From the NCBI GenBank assembly GCA_024225395.1, contig JAAEMR010000157.1, positions 1 to 36,562 on the forward strand: DNA of 36,562 nucleotides, given 5' to 3'. The stretch's first letter is position 1. Each line of letters begins with the position of its first letter. This stretch comes from Gammaproteobacteria bacterium (lineage in GTDB: Bacteria; Pseudomonadota; Gammaproteobacteria; GCA-001735895). This document shows, piece by piece, positions 17,009-25,877 of the stretch. A program made the translations under genes and the position numbers. Under the pieces are notes generated by a model. The model worked only from the letters and a program-made list of their open reading frames with translations. It did not search any database and was not told the origin of the DNA.

Positions 17009-18283
17009 TTACCAGGTATGCACCGGTTCACGTCGGCAAGCGGGTTTTGTAAGTAGCATCTGTACAGTTCCTATATCACGTTCGATAAATGCACCTTCGC
17101 AATAACATAAATAATACTCCCACATGCGGATAAACGATTCAGAGTAGCCGGCAGACCTGACTTCATCAATGCGCTGAAAGAAACGCTCCTTCCAGTGCGC
17201 CAGTGTTTTAGCATAATGCGGACCAATATCATCCAGGTGAAACAGTTTCATATCAGTGACTGTACAGATGGATTGTGACATAGCCGTTATCGAGGGTAAG
17301 AAGCCACCGGGGAAAATGAACTTCTTAATATAATCTACATCTTTTAGTGCTGTCGCATAAAGTTGGTCAGTTATAGTAATCGACTGCAATAACATCATGC
17401 CATTGGGTTTCAATAAAGAGCTGCATTTATCGAAGTAGGTATTCATGTATTGATGCCCGATAGCTTCGATCATTTCAATAGAAACCAGCTTATCGTATTG
17501 CCCGTCAAGATCACGGTAATCTTCAAACAGCAGGGTAACCTGTGATTCAAGACCAGCTTCCTCTACCCGCTGTTTAGCCATTTCGTACTGTTCTCGTGAA
17601 ATAGTCGTCGTGGTCACCGAACAGCCATAGTGTTTTGCAGCATGTATCGCAAAACCACCCCAACCGGTACCGATTTCCAGCAGTTGGTCACCCGGTTTCA
17701 GTTGAAGCTTCTGGCAGATTCTATCCATTTTAGCGACTGCGGCACTATTTAAGTCCATATCAGGTTTTGCATAATAAGCGCAGGAGTACATCATGGTCGG
17801 ATCCAGGAAAAGTTCAAATAAATCATTACCCAGATCATAATGTGCACTAATATTGCGTCGACTGCCTTTTCGTGTATTGCGGCTAAGCCAGTGAAGTATT
17901 TTATGCAGTGGAGCTTTTAAACGAGTCAAACTGTTATCCATCTGATCCAGTACATGGCGGTTACGTAAAAAAATGCGAACCAGCCCGAGTAGATTATGAC
18001 AACTCCAGCTACCCTTAATATAAGCTTCGCCTGAACCAGTGCTACCTCCAAATGCAACATCACTCCACACACTGGGATGATTTACCTCGATATGTACACG
18101 TACCGGGAAGTCATCACTATACGAACCGAAATAAATTTCTTCACCGTTTTCACGAAAAACTATTTCCCCGAATTGAATTTTTGAAAACTGATTGATGACC
18201 AGTTTACGCGAGACTCGATCGAGCCAGAATGATGGAAGCCGTGCCTGTGTAGATTGCACGAGTGGATTTATCGTCGTTTTCAT
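17009..18283 (-). CDS. Cyclopropane-fatty-acid-synthase-like methyltransferase (CFA/UfaM type)
   Basis: A 424-residue SAM-dependent enzyme acting on unsaturated phospholipid acyl chains at the membrane. Residues ~1-130 are the N-terminal lipid-interacting domain; HYDLGNDLFELFLDPTMMYSC and LEIGTGWGGFAIHAA (SAM site) open the catalytic domain; VSIEMIEAIGHQY and FIFPGGFLPS complete the CFA signature. As last gene of the eight-gene operon, directly overlapping DUF1365 by four bases, it matches the gene order of operons in which such an enzyme works with DUF1365 and an FAD oxidoreductase. Product could be cyclopropane, methylated or furan-type fatty acids; sequence alone does not decide. Confidence 0.9.
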   Translation of the reverse strand: MKTTINPLVQSTQARLPSFWLDRVSRKLVINQFSKIQFGEIVFRENGEEIYFGSYSDDFPVRVHIEVNHPSVWSDVAFGGSTGSGEAYIKGSWSCHNLLGLVRIFLRNRHVLDQMDNSLTRLKAPLHKILHWLSRNTRKGSRRNISAHYDLGNDLFELFLDPTMMYSCAYYAKPDMDLNSAAVAKMDRICQKLQLKPGDQLLEIGTGWGGFAIHAAKHYGCSVTTTTISREQYEMAKQRVEEAGLESQVTLLFEDYRDLDGQYDKLVSIEMIEAIGHQYMNTYFDKCSSLLKPNGMMLLQSITITDQLYATALKDVDYIKKFIFPGGFLPSITAMSQSICTVTDMKLFHLDDIGPHYAKTLAHWKERFFQRIDEVRSAGYSESFIRMWEYYLCYCEGAFIERDIGTVQMLLTKPACRREPVHTW

Positions 18284-19080
18284 TGTTTATTCACCGATTT
18301 AGGTGCCTCGCTATTTTCTGCATAAGAATAAAAGGGAATTTTCTTTAACCATAATCTGAGTGCTTCAAAATAAATTCCACCAACCACTTTTAACGTCATC
18401 AGTGGAAAGTGTGTCAACACGCTGGCCAGCGTGGCAGAATTGATCGGTAATTTTTTAAAGGTCAGCGTCGCATCGAACAATTTTTCACCCTGTTGATAAT
18501 TCTGCATATGTATATTCAACTTTTCACCGGGTACAGAAAAAGTCCAGTCATAATCTATATCCATCGGCATAAAAGGAGACACATGGAATTCTTTTTTGCG
18601 CTGAAATTTCAGGTTCTTTCTTCCAGTAGACTGATTTGCCGTTAGCGGAGCACTGTCATAATCACTCAACACATACAGATGCTGTTCGCCCCAGGGTGTG
18701 TTATTAACCTCGCAAACTATAGTTTCAAGTTTTTTATCTTCAGCATCGAAGCAGTAATAAAAACTCACCGGGTTAAAACCATAACCCAGATAACGCAGGT
18801 GCGTGAGCAAACGGATGGGGCCTTCAGGTCGCCGACCCGTATACTCCTGGATGCGATCTTTAACCTCCTCAAGCAGTGAATTCTGTGGATCACCCAGGTG
18901 ATCTTTACGTCTGTACGAGGCCAGGTTAAAGCGCTCCGTTGACCACAACCAGAAAGGTTTGAATAAATCCGGTAACTCCTGCAAATCAAGATACATCATG
19001 AACAGGCCATAGCTAAATTCATGCTGCCCTGGCGCAAAGCGTCTATGCCTAACTGGCCCTTTGTAAATACAACTTTTCAT
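18280..19080 (-). CDS. DUF1365 protein
   Basis: A 266-residue DUF1365 protein. Landmarks: KSCIYKGPVRHRRFAPGQHEFSYGLFMMYLDL at the start, RRKDHLG, RLLTHLRYLGYGFNPVSFYYCFD, VCEVNNTPWGEQHLYVL and KEFHVSPFMPMDIDYDW. The ATG at 19080 is chosen because the domain begins there; the frame stays open upstream into the oxidoreductase gene, which it overlaps by 32 bases. DUF1365 genes are almost always found with CFA-like methyltransferases and FAD-dependent oxidoreductases and are thought to act in lipid modification; the reaction is undefined. Confidence 0.92.
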   Translation of the reverse strand: MKSCIYKGPVRHRRFAPGQHEFSYGLFMMYLDLQELPDLFKPFWLWSTERFNLASYRRKDHLGDPQNSLLEEVKDRIQEYTGRRPEGPIRLLTHLRYLGYGFNPVSFYYCFDAEDKKLETIVCEVNNTPWGEQHLYVLSDYDSAPLTANQSTGRKNLKFQRKKEFHVSPFMPMDIDYDWTFSVPGEKLNIHMQNYQQGEKLFDATLTFKKLPINSATLASVLTHFPLMTLKVVGGIYFEALRLWLKKIPFYSYAENSEAPKSVNKQ

Positions 19081-20338
19081 TGTCTCGTTGTTTAAGCTCT
19101 TGTTGTTCAAAATGTTTAACCGCATTGAGTGCACTGACAACCCCGTCTTCATGAAATCCATTGCGCCAGTAGGCACCACAAAAATAGGTTCTGTTAACAC
19201 CATTAATCTCGGCCTGACGTTGTTGTGCGGCTACACTGTCGATGGTATAAAGCGGATGATCATAATTAAAACGATGAATTATTTTAGACTTGGCCACTTC
19301 GGCACTATTATTCAGCGTAACACAAAGTGTTTTACTCGACTGATGGCCCTGCAAGATATTCATGTTATAGGTCAAAGCCGCCTGTGGTTGATGACGATTA
19401 AGTAAATGATAATTCCAGGCCGCCCAGGCCAGTCTTTTTTTCGGCAATAGAGTTTCATCGGTATGCAAAATCGCTTCGTTCTGCTGATAGCGTATAGCAC
19501 CCAGCACTTCTTTTTCAGCTTGACTGGCATCCGTTAGCATGTTCAATGCCTGATCACTGTGACTGGCAATAAAAACCGAATCGAATCGCTGAACTTTCTG
19601 ATCATGCACTTTAATTTCAACATATTCAGCAGTCCGTTTTACCGATTCTATTTTACTGTTCAAACGGATGTTATTTTTGAAGCCTGAGATCAGTGGTTTG
19701 ATGTATTGTTTCGATCCACCTTTTATAACAAACCAGCGAGGTCTGTTTTGCACATTTAATAGTCCATGGTTATAAAAAAATCGAATAAAAAAGCGTGCCG
19801 GAAATTGTTGCATTTTAACTGGATCGGTAGACCAGATAGCGGCCCCCATCGGTATAATGTAATTGTGAATAAAGTATTCACTGTAGTTATTTTGCAGTAA
19901 GTAATCACCCAGCCCGATTTCAGCCTGCCCATCCTGCATGTCTTTCAGGGCTTCTTTATTGAAACGCAAAATATCGCGTATCATGCGATGGAATGAGGGC
20001 TTAAAAAGGTTAGACCGTTGAGCAAACAACGTGTTCAAATTATGTCCATTATATTCCAGCCCGTAACGTTCACTCCTGACACTAAAACTCATTTCAGTTT
20101 CATGGGTCTCTACCTTCAACTCATCCAGTAAACTAATAAAATGTGGATAGGTTCTTTCGTTGTAAACGATAAAACCGGTATCCACTGCAAAGTGTTTTCC
20201 ATCGAGTTCAATATCATGAGTATGGGTATGGCCACCTATATAATCATTCGCTTCAAACAACGTGACATCATGTTGTTTATTCAACTTATATGCGGCGACA
20301 TTACCCGATATACCACTACCGATAACTGCAATTTTCAT
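19049..20338 (-). CDS. FAD-dependent oxidoreductase (amine-oxidase/desaturase-like)
   Basis: A 429-residue flavoprotein. The dinucleotide fold IAVIGSGISGNVAAYKL begins at residue 3, followed by LFEANDYIGGHTHTH, VDTGFIVYNERTYPHF and, near the end, YDHPLYTIDS and RTYFCGAYWRNGFHEDGVVSALN. This is the NAD/FAD-binding oxidoreductase type that precedes DUF1365 and CFA-like genes in light/singlet-oxygen lipid operons. It presumably oxidises or desaturates modified acyl chains. Start overlaps the upstream lipocalin stop by four bases (ATGA). Confidence 0.92.
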   Translation of the reverse strand: MKIAVIGSGISGNVAAYKLNKQHDVTLFEANDYIGGHTHTHDIELDGKHFAVDTGFIVYNERTYPHFISLLDELKVETHETEMSFSVRSERYGLEYNGHNLNTLFAQRSNLFKPSFHRMIRDILRFNKEALKDMQDGQAEIGLGDYLLQNNYSEYFIHNYIIPMGAAIWSTDPVKMQQFPARFFIRFFYNHGLLNVQNRPRWFVIKGGSKQYIKPLISGFKNNIRLNSKIESVKRTAEYVEIKVHDQKVQRFDSVFIASHSDQALNMLTDASQAEKEVLGAIRYQQNEAILHTDETLLPKKRLAWAAWNYHLLNRHQPQAALTYNMNILQGHQSSKTLCVTLNNSAEVAKSKIIHRFNYDHPLYTIDSVAAQQRQAEINGVNRTYFCGAYWRNGFHEDGVVSALNAVKHFEQQELKQRDNEKLYLQRAS

Positions 20339-20889
20339 AATTCTCCAGATGCTTCTTTAGAAATGATTTTATGTAATGGCTGTTGTAATTTGCTTACATC
20401 GTAGCCAAGCCCTGCCACTATTTTTTTATACCGCGCTAACTGCTCATCACTTATCTGTGGACTACGGCTCATGATCCAGACATAGTCTCGAGCCTGCCTG
20501 GAGATAATGGTGTTTTGATAATTACTATCAAGATACACAATTCGATAATCGGCCTTAAAAGGCCAGATAAACTGCATCCCCCACAATGCATTGCTTTGAG
20601 TGTCTTTTACATACCCGACAGGATGGTATTTTTTAACTGGACCATCAAGTGCTCCCTTGTTGAAGGTAAAGGTAGTCGCTATGCTTCCGTCTTCCTGTAG
20701 CCTGTAATTTTCTACAGGATTAAAAGCATTTTTTTCGATAAATGTCGGGATACTGGCAACCACGTACCAGTCCCCCATGAAACGATCAAGCTCAACCCGA
20801 CTGACTGTTTGCATCGGTGCATAACTGACGCAACCAGCGGTCACTATCAGAACGCTTAACAATACCAATTTTAAAAGTGACTGAGTCAT
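20335..20889 (-). CDS. Blc-like outer-membrane lipocalin (lipoprotein)
   Basis: A 184-residue lipoprotein with lipobox VTAGC near residue 19, then the lipocalin signature FMGDWYVVASIPTF, the YRIVYLDSNYQ strand and DYVWIMSRSPQISDEQLARY at the C-terminal helix. Bacterial lipocalins of this type bind lysophospholipids or fatty acids. It sits inside the lipid-modification operon, 13 bases after the DUF6134-like gene. It is one of two lipocalins in this window; the other follows trpB. Confidence 0.93.
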   Translation of the reverse strand: MTQSLLKLVLLSVLIVTAGCVSYAPMQTVSRVELDRFMGDWYVVASIPTFIEKNAFNPVENYRLQEDGSIATTFTFNKGALDGPVKKYHPVGYVKDTQSNALWGMQFIWPFKADYRIVYLDSNYQNTIISRQARDYVWIMSRSPQISDEQLARYKKIVAGLGYDVSKLQQPLHKIISKEASGEL

Positions 20890-20902
20890 TTGATATTCAA
20901 TA

Positions 20903-21616
20903 TTAGAAATTTACCGTCTGAGGGTAATAACTAAGCTGGTACCCTCCTTCGGTTTCACTCTGTAACGCCAGCCAGTCCATGTCAGTGGAATACCACAGAT
21001 CAATATTCTTATCTTTTAACAGCAGGCGGTATTTAAATGCAGGAATATTCTGACCCTCAAATTGCAAAACTGACTTTCCTAAATCCCGCAACTCGACCTG
21101 CTCCATTTCTCCGCTCTGGGTATTTAACAATCGCTCGGCTTTTAATAACTCCAGATCCCAATAGGCAAAACTTCTGACACAACCATCCAGCGATTGCTCA
21201 CCGGCATGTGTGCGAATAGTAAAACCAGTAGTATCTGAGATTTTCTGGATGAACAGATTTTCACCGTTATTATTGGTGGAGGACTGAATTTCTGATAAAC
21301 AGGAACCGACCCAGGTTTCCTCGGTCTGGTGCTGATAACGAAAAGCAGTGAAGAATAAAAACTTTACTATAAAATCTGCTTCTACACTGACCTGTTTAAC
21401 TTGCTGTCGAGTGTTTAGACTGACATTATGGTAGCCAATTTCTTTTTCATCCAGAAACACCCGAAACTGCCAGCTAGTTTGTGGCTGCAGGGTCAATTCT
21501 GCAGCATTCACTACGCTGCTCAGCAATATAACTGACAACCCGAACCAGGCAGGAAAACTAATAAAAAGTAACTGTTTAAGCAACAATGAGTAAAAATTAT
21601 TAATCCTTTTGTTCAT
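20903..21616 (-). CDS. Exported DUF6134-like protein
   Basis: A 237-residue protein with a signal peptide (hydrophobic stretch ~15-38 ending VNAAELTL) and an all-beta body (WQFRVFLDEKEIGYHNVSL, VEADFIVKFLFFTAFRYQHQ, TEETWVGSCLSEIQSSTNNNG, FAYWDLELL, YRLLLKDKNIDLWYSTD). This pattern fits the DUF6134/DUF3108-like periplasmic proteins found in DUF1295-DUF2878-CFA operons; the family name is from memory. Periplasmic location suggests lipid or isoprenoid handling. Overlaps the DUF1295 gene by four bases. Confidence 0.8.
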   Translation of the reverse strand: MNKRINNFYSLLLKQLLFISFPAWFGLSVILLSSVVNAAELTLQPQTSWQFRVFLDEKEIGYHNVSLNTRQQVKQVSVEADFIVKFLFFTAFRYQHQTEETWVGSCLSEIQSSTNNNGENLFIQKISDTTGFTIRTHAGEQSLDGCVRSFAYWDLELLKAERLLNTQSGEMEQVELRDLGKSVLQFEGQNIPAFKYRLLLKDKNIDLWYSTDMDWLALQSETEGGYQLSYYPQTVNF

Positions 21617-22413
21617 GATTGATGATCTCCTAATGGAATAGACTGTTGAGTTTTTTTAAACCATGGAAAGAAACTATTAGTTGTTGAGATATAGTGCTGA
21701 TAAGCCGGACGTCTCTGCCCGATATCTTTTTCCAGCATCACTACACCGGACACTTTTAATAATAGAAAGCTCATTAATAACGGGGCGTAGACTGTCCACC
21801 ACCCGCCCGCCGGAATGGCAAAGAGAAAGTAAGCCCACCACATACAAAATTCTCCAAAGTAATTAGGATGGCGGGTATAGGCCCACAGTCCGGAATCCAG
21901 CACTTTGTTGTGGTTCATAGTAAAGCGTTTAAATGCGACTAATTGATAATCGCCCAGAGCTTCAAAGGTAAAACCGATAATCCACAAAATCATCGCAATA
22001 CCGTCCAGCCAGCTTAATGGAGTTGATGAAGATAATGCTATTAATAGTGGAATCGAGATGATCCAGGCCAGAAAGCCCTGCAAACCAAAAATAATATATA
22101 GACTTTTAAACTTGAATCCAGGTTCGTTATTACTGCGAATTTGCCGATAGCGACGATCTTCTTCATGGCCCCAGTTGCGTAGCGTTAAATGTACCGATAA
22201 ACGCAGTGACCAGAGAGCAACCAGGCAAAAAATTATCCACTCTCTAAATTCCGGAGAGTTGTTAAAAAACAGGTAAACCATGGCTGCCATCAGGAACATC
22301 AATGACCACAGGCTATCGACGCTATTAACATTTTGTTTTTTTACGCTGTACAGCCAGGTAATAAAACCCATGATGACTATAAATGGCAACGCCCAACTAT
22401 AAATTTCCAGCAT
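21613..22413 (-). CDS. DUF1295 membrane protein (steroid 5-alpha-reductase-like fold)
   Basis: A 266-residue integral membrane protein with about six helices. The C-terminal GLWAYTRHPNYFGEFCMWWAYFLFA and VVMLEKDIGQRRPAYQHYISTTNSFFPWF are the signature of DUF1295/steroid-reductase and isoprenylcysteine methyltransferase-like proteins, which bind NADPH or SAM through that region. I choose the ATG at 22413, because GGAGGT lies a short distance upstream, rather than the adjacent GTG. It probably reduces a double bond in a lipid product of the operon. It overlaps DUF2878 by 17 bases. Confidence 0.92.
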   Translation of the reverse strand: MLEIYSWALPFIVIMGFITWLYSVKKQNVNSVDSLWSLMFLMAAMVYLFFNNSPEFREWIIFCLVALWSLRLSVHLTLRNWGHEEDRRYRQIRSNNEPGFKFKSLYIIFGLQGFLAWIISIPLLIALSSSTPLSWLDGIAMILWIIGFTFEALGDYQLVAFKRFTMNHNKVLDSGLWAYTRHPNYFGEFCMWWAYFLFAIPAGGWWTVYAPLLMSFLLLKVSGVVMLEKDIGQRRPAYQHYISTTNSFFPWFKKTQQSIPLGDHQS

Positions 22414-22963
22414 CACAGACCTCCAGTTTTATATGTTGCTGGTTAAATCCGTCGAAACGTGTAGACAAAATCATTAACAAAGGCATGATCAGCGCCCAGC
22501 CAAATGCCAGCGACAGCATCGCCTGATAGATATTACTAAAATCAACGACTCCTATCTTGAACCCTGCGTAATAGGCAAGTGGTCCACCTGCCAGTCCAAA
22601 CAGGCTGGCAATCAACAGACGCTGCTTCAACCATTTAAGGGAAACATTCAAGGTACTTGCGAATAATGCCCACATTGCAATAATCCAGTATGGTGCCAGG
22701 CTCTCATGAATCTGGCCATTGTCGTAACGCAATAAACCACTCCAGGTCAGCAGGCTATCCCACAAGAACCCAATGAATAACACCAGCAGAATAAGTTTAA
22801 ATTCTTTATCCGGCTGGCCCGACCTGGACAAATGAAAGCCAAGAATTAACATGACGATTAGTAACCCTAACCACGGCAATTGATAAGCTGCACCCAGCAC
22901 ACAACTAAACCAGCCCAGTTGAAACAGCAAAAAATTAACTAACAGTGAGGACATAGCAGGCAT
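22397..22963 (-). CDS. DUF2878 membrane protein
   Basis: A 188-residue membrane protein with five or six helices (for example ~5-40, 55-75, 90-112, 116-140, 150-172), with the family motifs GFLWDSLLTWSGLLRY, APYWIIAMWALFASTLNVSL and LAGGPLAYYAGFKIG. DUF2878 proteins of unknown function occur in CFA-linked operons. The start ATG shares one base with the upstream methyltransferase stop (TAATG), showing translational coupling. Confidence 0.9.
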   Translation of the reverse strand: MPAMSSLLVNFLLFQLGWFSCVLGAAYQLPWLGLLIVMLILGFHLSRSGQPDKEFKLILLVLFIGFLWDSLLTWSGLLRYDNGQIHESLAPYWIIAMWALFASTLNVSLKWLKQRLLIASLFGLAGGPLAYYAGFKIGVVDFSNIYQAMLSLAFGWALIMPLLMILSTRFDGFNQQHIKLEVCDAGNL

Positions 22964-24006
22964 TAGCGTTTACCGAACAGGTAGTGGCTTACCCACCATT
23001 GCTGACCCTTGTCGTATCCAAACAGTTCAGCACAGGCCATAAAAAAAAGTCTCCAGCGCTGCCACCACACGGCGGCAAAATCCTGACCGTAAGTTTCTTC
23101 AAACAGGGGCCATAGTTTTGCTTTATTTGAATCCATCTTTTGCAACCAGGCATTACTGGTTTTTTCATAATGCCTGCCATCCCAGCGCCAGTGGTTTTCA
23201 ATCTTTAAATGATCCTGAAAATTCAACGATAAACTGTCACTCGGCATCATACCGCCACTGAAAAAATGTCGACTCATCCAGTCATTGGACTGTTTATCTT
23301 CAAACAGGTAAGGAGTAGCCCTGTTGACAAAGATGTGTTTAAAAAATTTTCCACCAGGCTTTAACCAGTTACTGATTCTCTGGTACAGCTCTGAGTAATT
23401 GCGCATATGTTCAAACATTTCAACCGAGACGATCCGGTCGTACTGCTCAGTCGTATTAAAATCATTCATGTCGGCAGTAACAACTTCGATATTCGATAGA
23501 TTCGATTCATGCGCAAGTTGTTGAATAAAATCACCCTGTGATAACGAATTGGATACCGCAGTAATTCGACTTTGTGGATATTGCTCAGCCATCCACAGGG
23601 TTAGAGATCCCCAGCCACAACCCAGTTCCAGAATAGACTGGCCATTTTTCAGTTCGGCATGTTGAGCCGTTTGTCGCAGCGCATTAATTTCGGACTGATC
23701 CAGTGTTTGACAATTGTCATTCCACAACCCGCAACTGTATTTCAGGCGATCGCCAAGAACCGTGCGGAAAAAATCTGCAGGTACTTCATAATGCTGCTCG
23801 TTGGCTTTGTCCGCCTGTAGCGCTACGGGTGCTGCATTCATCATGCGAATAAACGACTGCTCTTGCTGCGCCATAGTTTCACAATCCAGCGCATTGATTT
23901 CCTGCAGTCGTCCTTTTAACAGCAGGCGAATACCCTGCCGTAACATGGCGTCAGGAAGGATCCCGCGCTCGGTTAACTGGTAGGCAAGATTTTGATTTAG
24001 TTTCAT
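22963..24006 (-). CDS. SAM-dependent CFA-family methyltransferase, first gene of the lipid operon
   Basis: A 347-residue enzyme of the COG2230-type family with HYEVPADFFRTVLGDRLKYSCGLWND, the SAM-site LELGCGWGSLTLWMAEQ, VSVEMFEHMRNY and KHIFVNRATPYLF. It is shorter than the second copy at 17009 and lacks that protein's long N-terminal lipid domain, resembling plant-type 'cyclopropane synthase' relatives. The two paralogues flank the operon, suggesting distinct steps. It is the promoter-proximal gene, 63 bases downstream of a four-unit TTCAC array. Confidence 0.9.
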   Translation of the reverse strand: MKLNQNLAYQLTERGILPDAMLRQGIRLLLKGRLQEINALDCETMAQQEQSFIRMMNAAPVALQADKANEQHYEVPADFFRTVLGDRLKYSCGLWNDNCQTLDQSEINALRQTAQHAELKNGQSILELGCGWGSLTLWMAEQYPQSRITAVSNSLSQGDFIQQLAHESNLSNIEVVTADMNDFNTTEQYDRIVSVEMFEHMRNYSELYQRISNWLKPGGKFFKHIFVNRATPYLFEDKQSNDWMSRHFFSGGMMPSDSLSLNFQDHLKIENHWRWDGRHYEKTSNAWLQKMDSNKAKLWPLFEETYGQDFAAVWWQRWRLFFMACAELFGYDKGQQWWVSHYLFGKR

Positions 24007-24069
24007 TATATTGTTCCGGCAATTGTGTTTAGATTAATGTTTAACTGTTATTAATTTACTACTCGACAT

Positions 24070-24107
24070 GTGAAACAGCTGTTAAATTGATGTGAAGATT
24101 GCGTGAA
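24070..24107 (-). promoter_or_regulatory. Four-unit TTCAC array driving the eight-gene lipid operon
   Basis: On the minus strand the units are TTCAC, TTCAC, TTAAC and TTCAC, with 5' ends at 24107, 24096, 24085 and 24074: exact 11-base steps. The six-base spacers differ, so only the half-sites and phase are conserved. It ends 63 bases before the methyltransferase start codon. The same grid occurs upstream of the response regulator, SOUL, small-protein and DUF4397 genes. Confidence 0.75.
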
Positions 24108-24327
24108 ATTTGCAGGTAACAGCGGTTTGAGATAATTCTAAATTGTTGATAAACAGCTCTTTTTTCTGGTTTTTTCCGCTGCGTCAAAGATTTGTGTAGG
24201 CGACCTGCATGCAGGCAGGGAGTGCAGTTCAGGCTTGAAACTATTAACGGACTTTCACAATAAAACTGATTTTTCCAGGGTTATGTCAGGTTACTGACGG
24301 ACTTGCCGCCAGCAACCTGTCAATTGG
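24108..24327. other. Spacer between the lipid operon and the DUF4397 gene
   Basis: No ORF is supported. A perfect 12-bp palindrome, CCTGCATGCAGG, lies at 24204-24215, without a T-run on either strand. No terminator for the DUF4397 gene is obvious. Confidence 0.45.
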
Positions 24328-25779
24328 TTAGTTGGTTAAAAGTATTACACCAAAGTCCGCAGGTGTACCATCTCCGTCTGGTTCACGTGCTATCACCGTA
24401 GAGACACTTCCTGCAGCAAGTGTTGCACTAATATCAATCGCAGTAGTACCGGTGGCTGTCGGAATTACCCGTATGTCGTAATCGCCATGTGCTACTGCTA
24501 CATAGTCAGTGATGCTCTCATAGTTAAAATCATCCAGTAATGGTGCACCCGCCGCTCCACTTTCGACCTGGGCTGTGGTGAAACTGCCTGCTGGTGTTAC
24601 ATATACATCGACACTACCTGCAGAAGGTGCCGCGTGTACAACTTTGACACTGGCCTGAGTAACTATTTCACGATTGTTGTCAACGGTACTCAGCAACCCA
24701 AAAGCAGGATTGCCACCCACCAGCCCTGCAGCCAGAACGGTATATTCAGTACCTGCCGTTAGAGCCAGAGAATTTGACGTATAAACTGAATTATCGATTC
24801 CACTATTATCTACCGCTACGTCGAACACATAATCACCTGCTGGCACTGATGCATATAAGTTTGTAGATTGATCGGGAAATGCTTCTTCATATTCAAATGC
24901 ATCAATCAACTCCAACGGACTATTCATACCCAGAACGGTGCTTGTTGCAAAAACTTCGACCGGACCTGCGGCCACGGTTCCTGCATTGGACGAAACGTGT
25001 ACAACTCTGGCACCGACAGATGTTTCAACATCGTACAAGGTTAATGCTGCGCTGTCGGTAGCTGCCAGTAGCTTGACCGGAGAAGCATCAGCGTTAGTCG
25101 AGCTAACAGTCCTGATTGCAGAGATTAATAATTTTTCTCCGCCAAATGCGGTTAAATCAATTTCACCGGAATCATATACTACGGTCCCTGATCCTGCCGG
25201 TGAATCGACCCTGATCTGGTAAGCTGCTGCAGGTAACACACCGGCATCGACCACAGCTTTGTAATCGAAGTTAAAAGTTGTATTATCAGGCAATGTGACA
25301 TTTGGTGCTGTCACGTAAACACCTACTTCACCTACACCAAATGCTGTATGCGCAACGGCAACGGCAATCTCTGTATCAGCGGGTGTAGAGGCTGATTCAG
25401 CGGCAGCCAGGTAATCGATAGTAGCGGTGTCATTGACAGCGATTATCGTGTATCGACCTTCTTCCTCAAAGTCAAAACTCGGAATTTCGATAACGTCCGA
25501 ATTTCCACCGGGAATGATTGCTTCTACAGCAACATCTTTTACCCCGGCAGGAATCTGGGCAAACCCGGTGCTCTCACCATAGTCAAGATCGCTTATAGCA
25601 GTCGCATTATCTAGTTTTATATTTACCTTGGGAGCATCGTGTGAGGCATGTATTACTCGAACGTAAGATGAACTTGTAGACATATTGTCATCATCGTTAT
25701 CACTGCATGCGGTTAATGAAAAAGCCACGGCAACCATAGTTGCTGCGACAGCTGTTTTAGAAAATGTATTATGTTTCAT
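24328..25779 (-). CDS. DUF4397 repeat lipoprotein
   Basis: A 483-residue exported lipoprotein: signal peptide with lipobox SLTAC at ~residue 25, then an acidic Asp/Asn/Ser linker. Three DUF4397-type units can be read from their start strands: YVRVIHASHDAPKVNIKLDN (~40), GARVVHVSSNAG (~255) and ASVKVVHAAPSAGSVDVYVT (~375). The rest is Ala/Val/Thr/Ser-rich beta-sandwich sequence. A surface or periplasmic adhesion or structural role is likely but not established. It is preceded by a TTCAC array, and so is predicted to belong to the same regulon as the lipid operon. Confidence 0.88.
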   Translation of the reverse strand: MKHNTFSKTAVAATMVAVAFSLTACSDNDDDNMSTSSSYVRVIHASHDAPKVNIKLDNATAISDLDYGESTGFAQIPAGVKDVAVEAIIPGGNSDVIEIPSFDFEEEGRYTIIAVNDTATIDYLAAAESASTPADTEIAVAVAHTAFGVGEVGVYVTAPNVTLPDNTTFNFDYKAVVDAGVLPAAAYQIRVDSPAGSGTVVYDSGEIDLTAFGGEKLLISAIRTVSSTNADASPVKLLAATDSAALTLYDVETSVGARVVHVSSNAGTVAAGPVEVFATSTVLGMNSPLELIDAFEYEEAFPDQSTNLYASVPAGDYVFDVAVDNSGIDNSVYTSNSLALTAGTEYTVLAAGLVGGNPAFGLLSTVDNNREIVTQASVKVVHAAPSAGSVDVYVTPAGSFTTAQVESGAAGAPLLDDFNYESITDYVAVAHGDYDIRVIPTATGTTAIDISATLAAGSVSTVIAREPDGDGTPADFGVILLTN

Positions 25780-25839
25780 GTTTCCTCCGAAATTATTTCG
25801 AGTTGGGTTAGTGTCGAGGCGAAGATTACTTCGGAGGTT

Positions 25840-25877
25840 GTGAAGTGATAGTTTAATTCAGGTGAAAATTGTGTGAA
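25840..25877 (-). promoter_or_regulatory. TTCAC array upstream of the DUF4397 gene
   Basis: Minus-strand units TTCAC, TTCAC, TAAAC and TTCAC begin at 25877, 25866, 25855 and 25844, in 11-base steps. As in the lipid operon array, the third unit is the variant. It ends 60 bases before the start codon. Confidence 0.75.
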
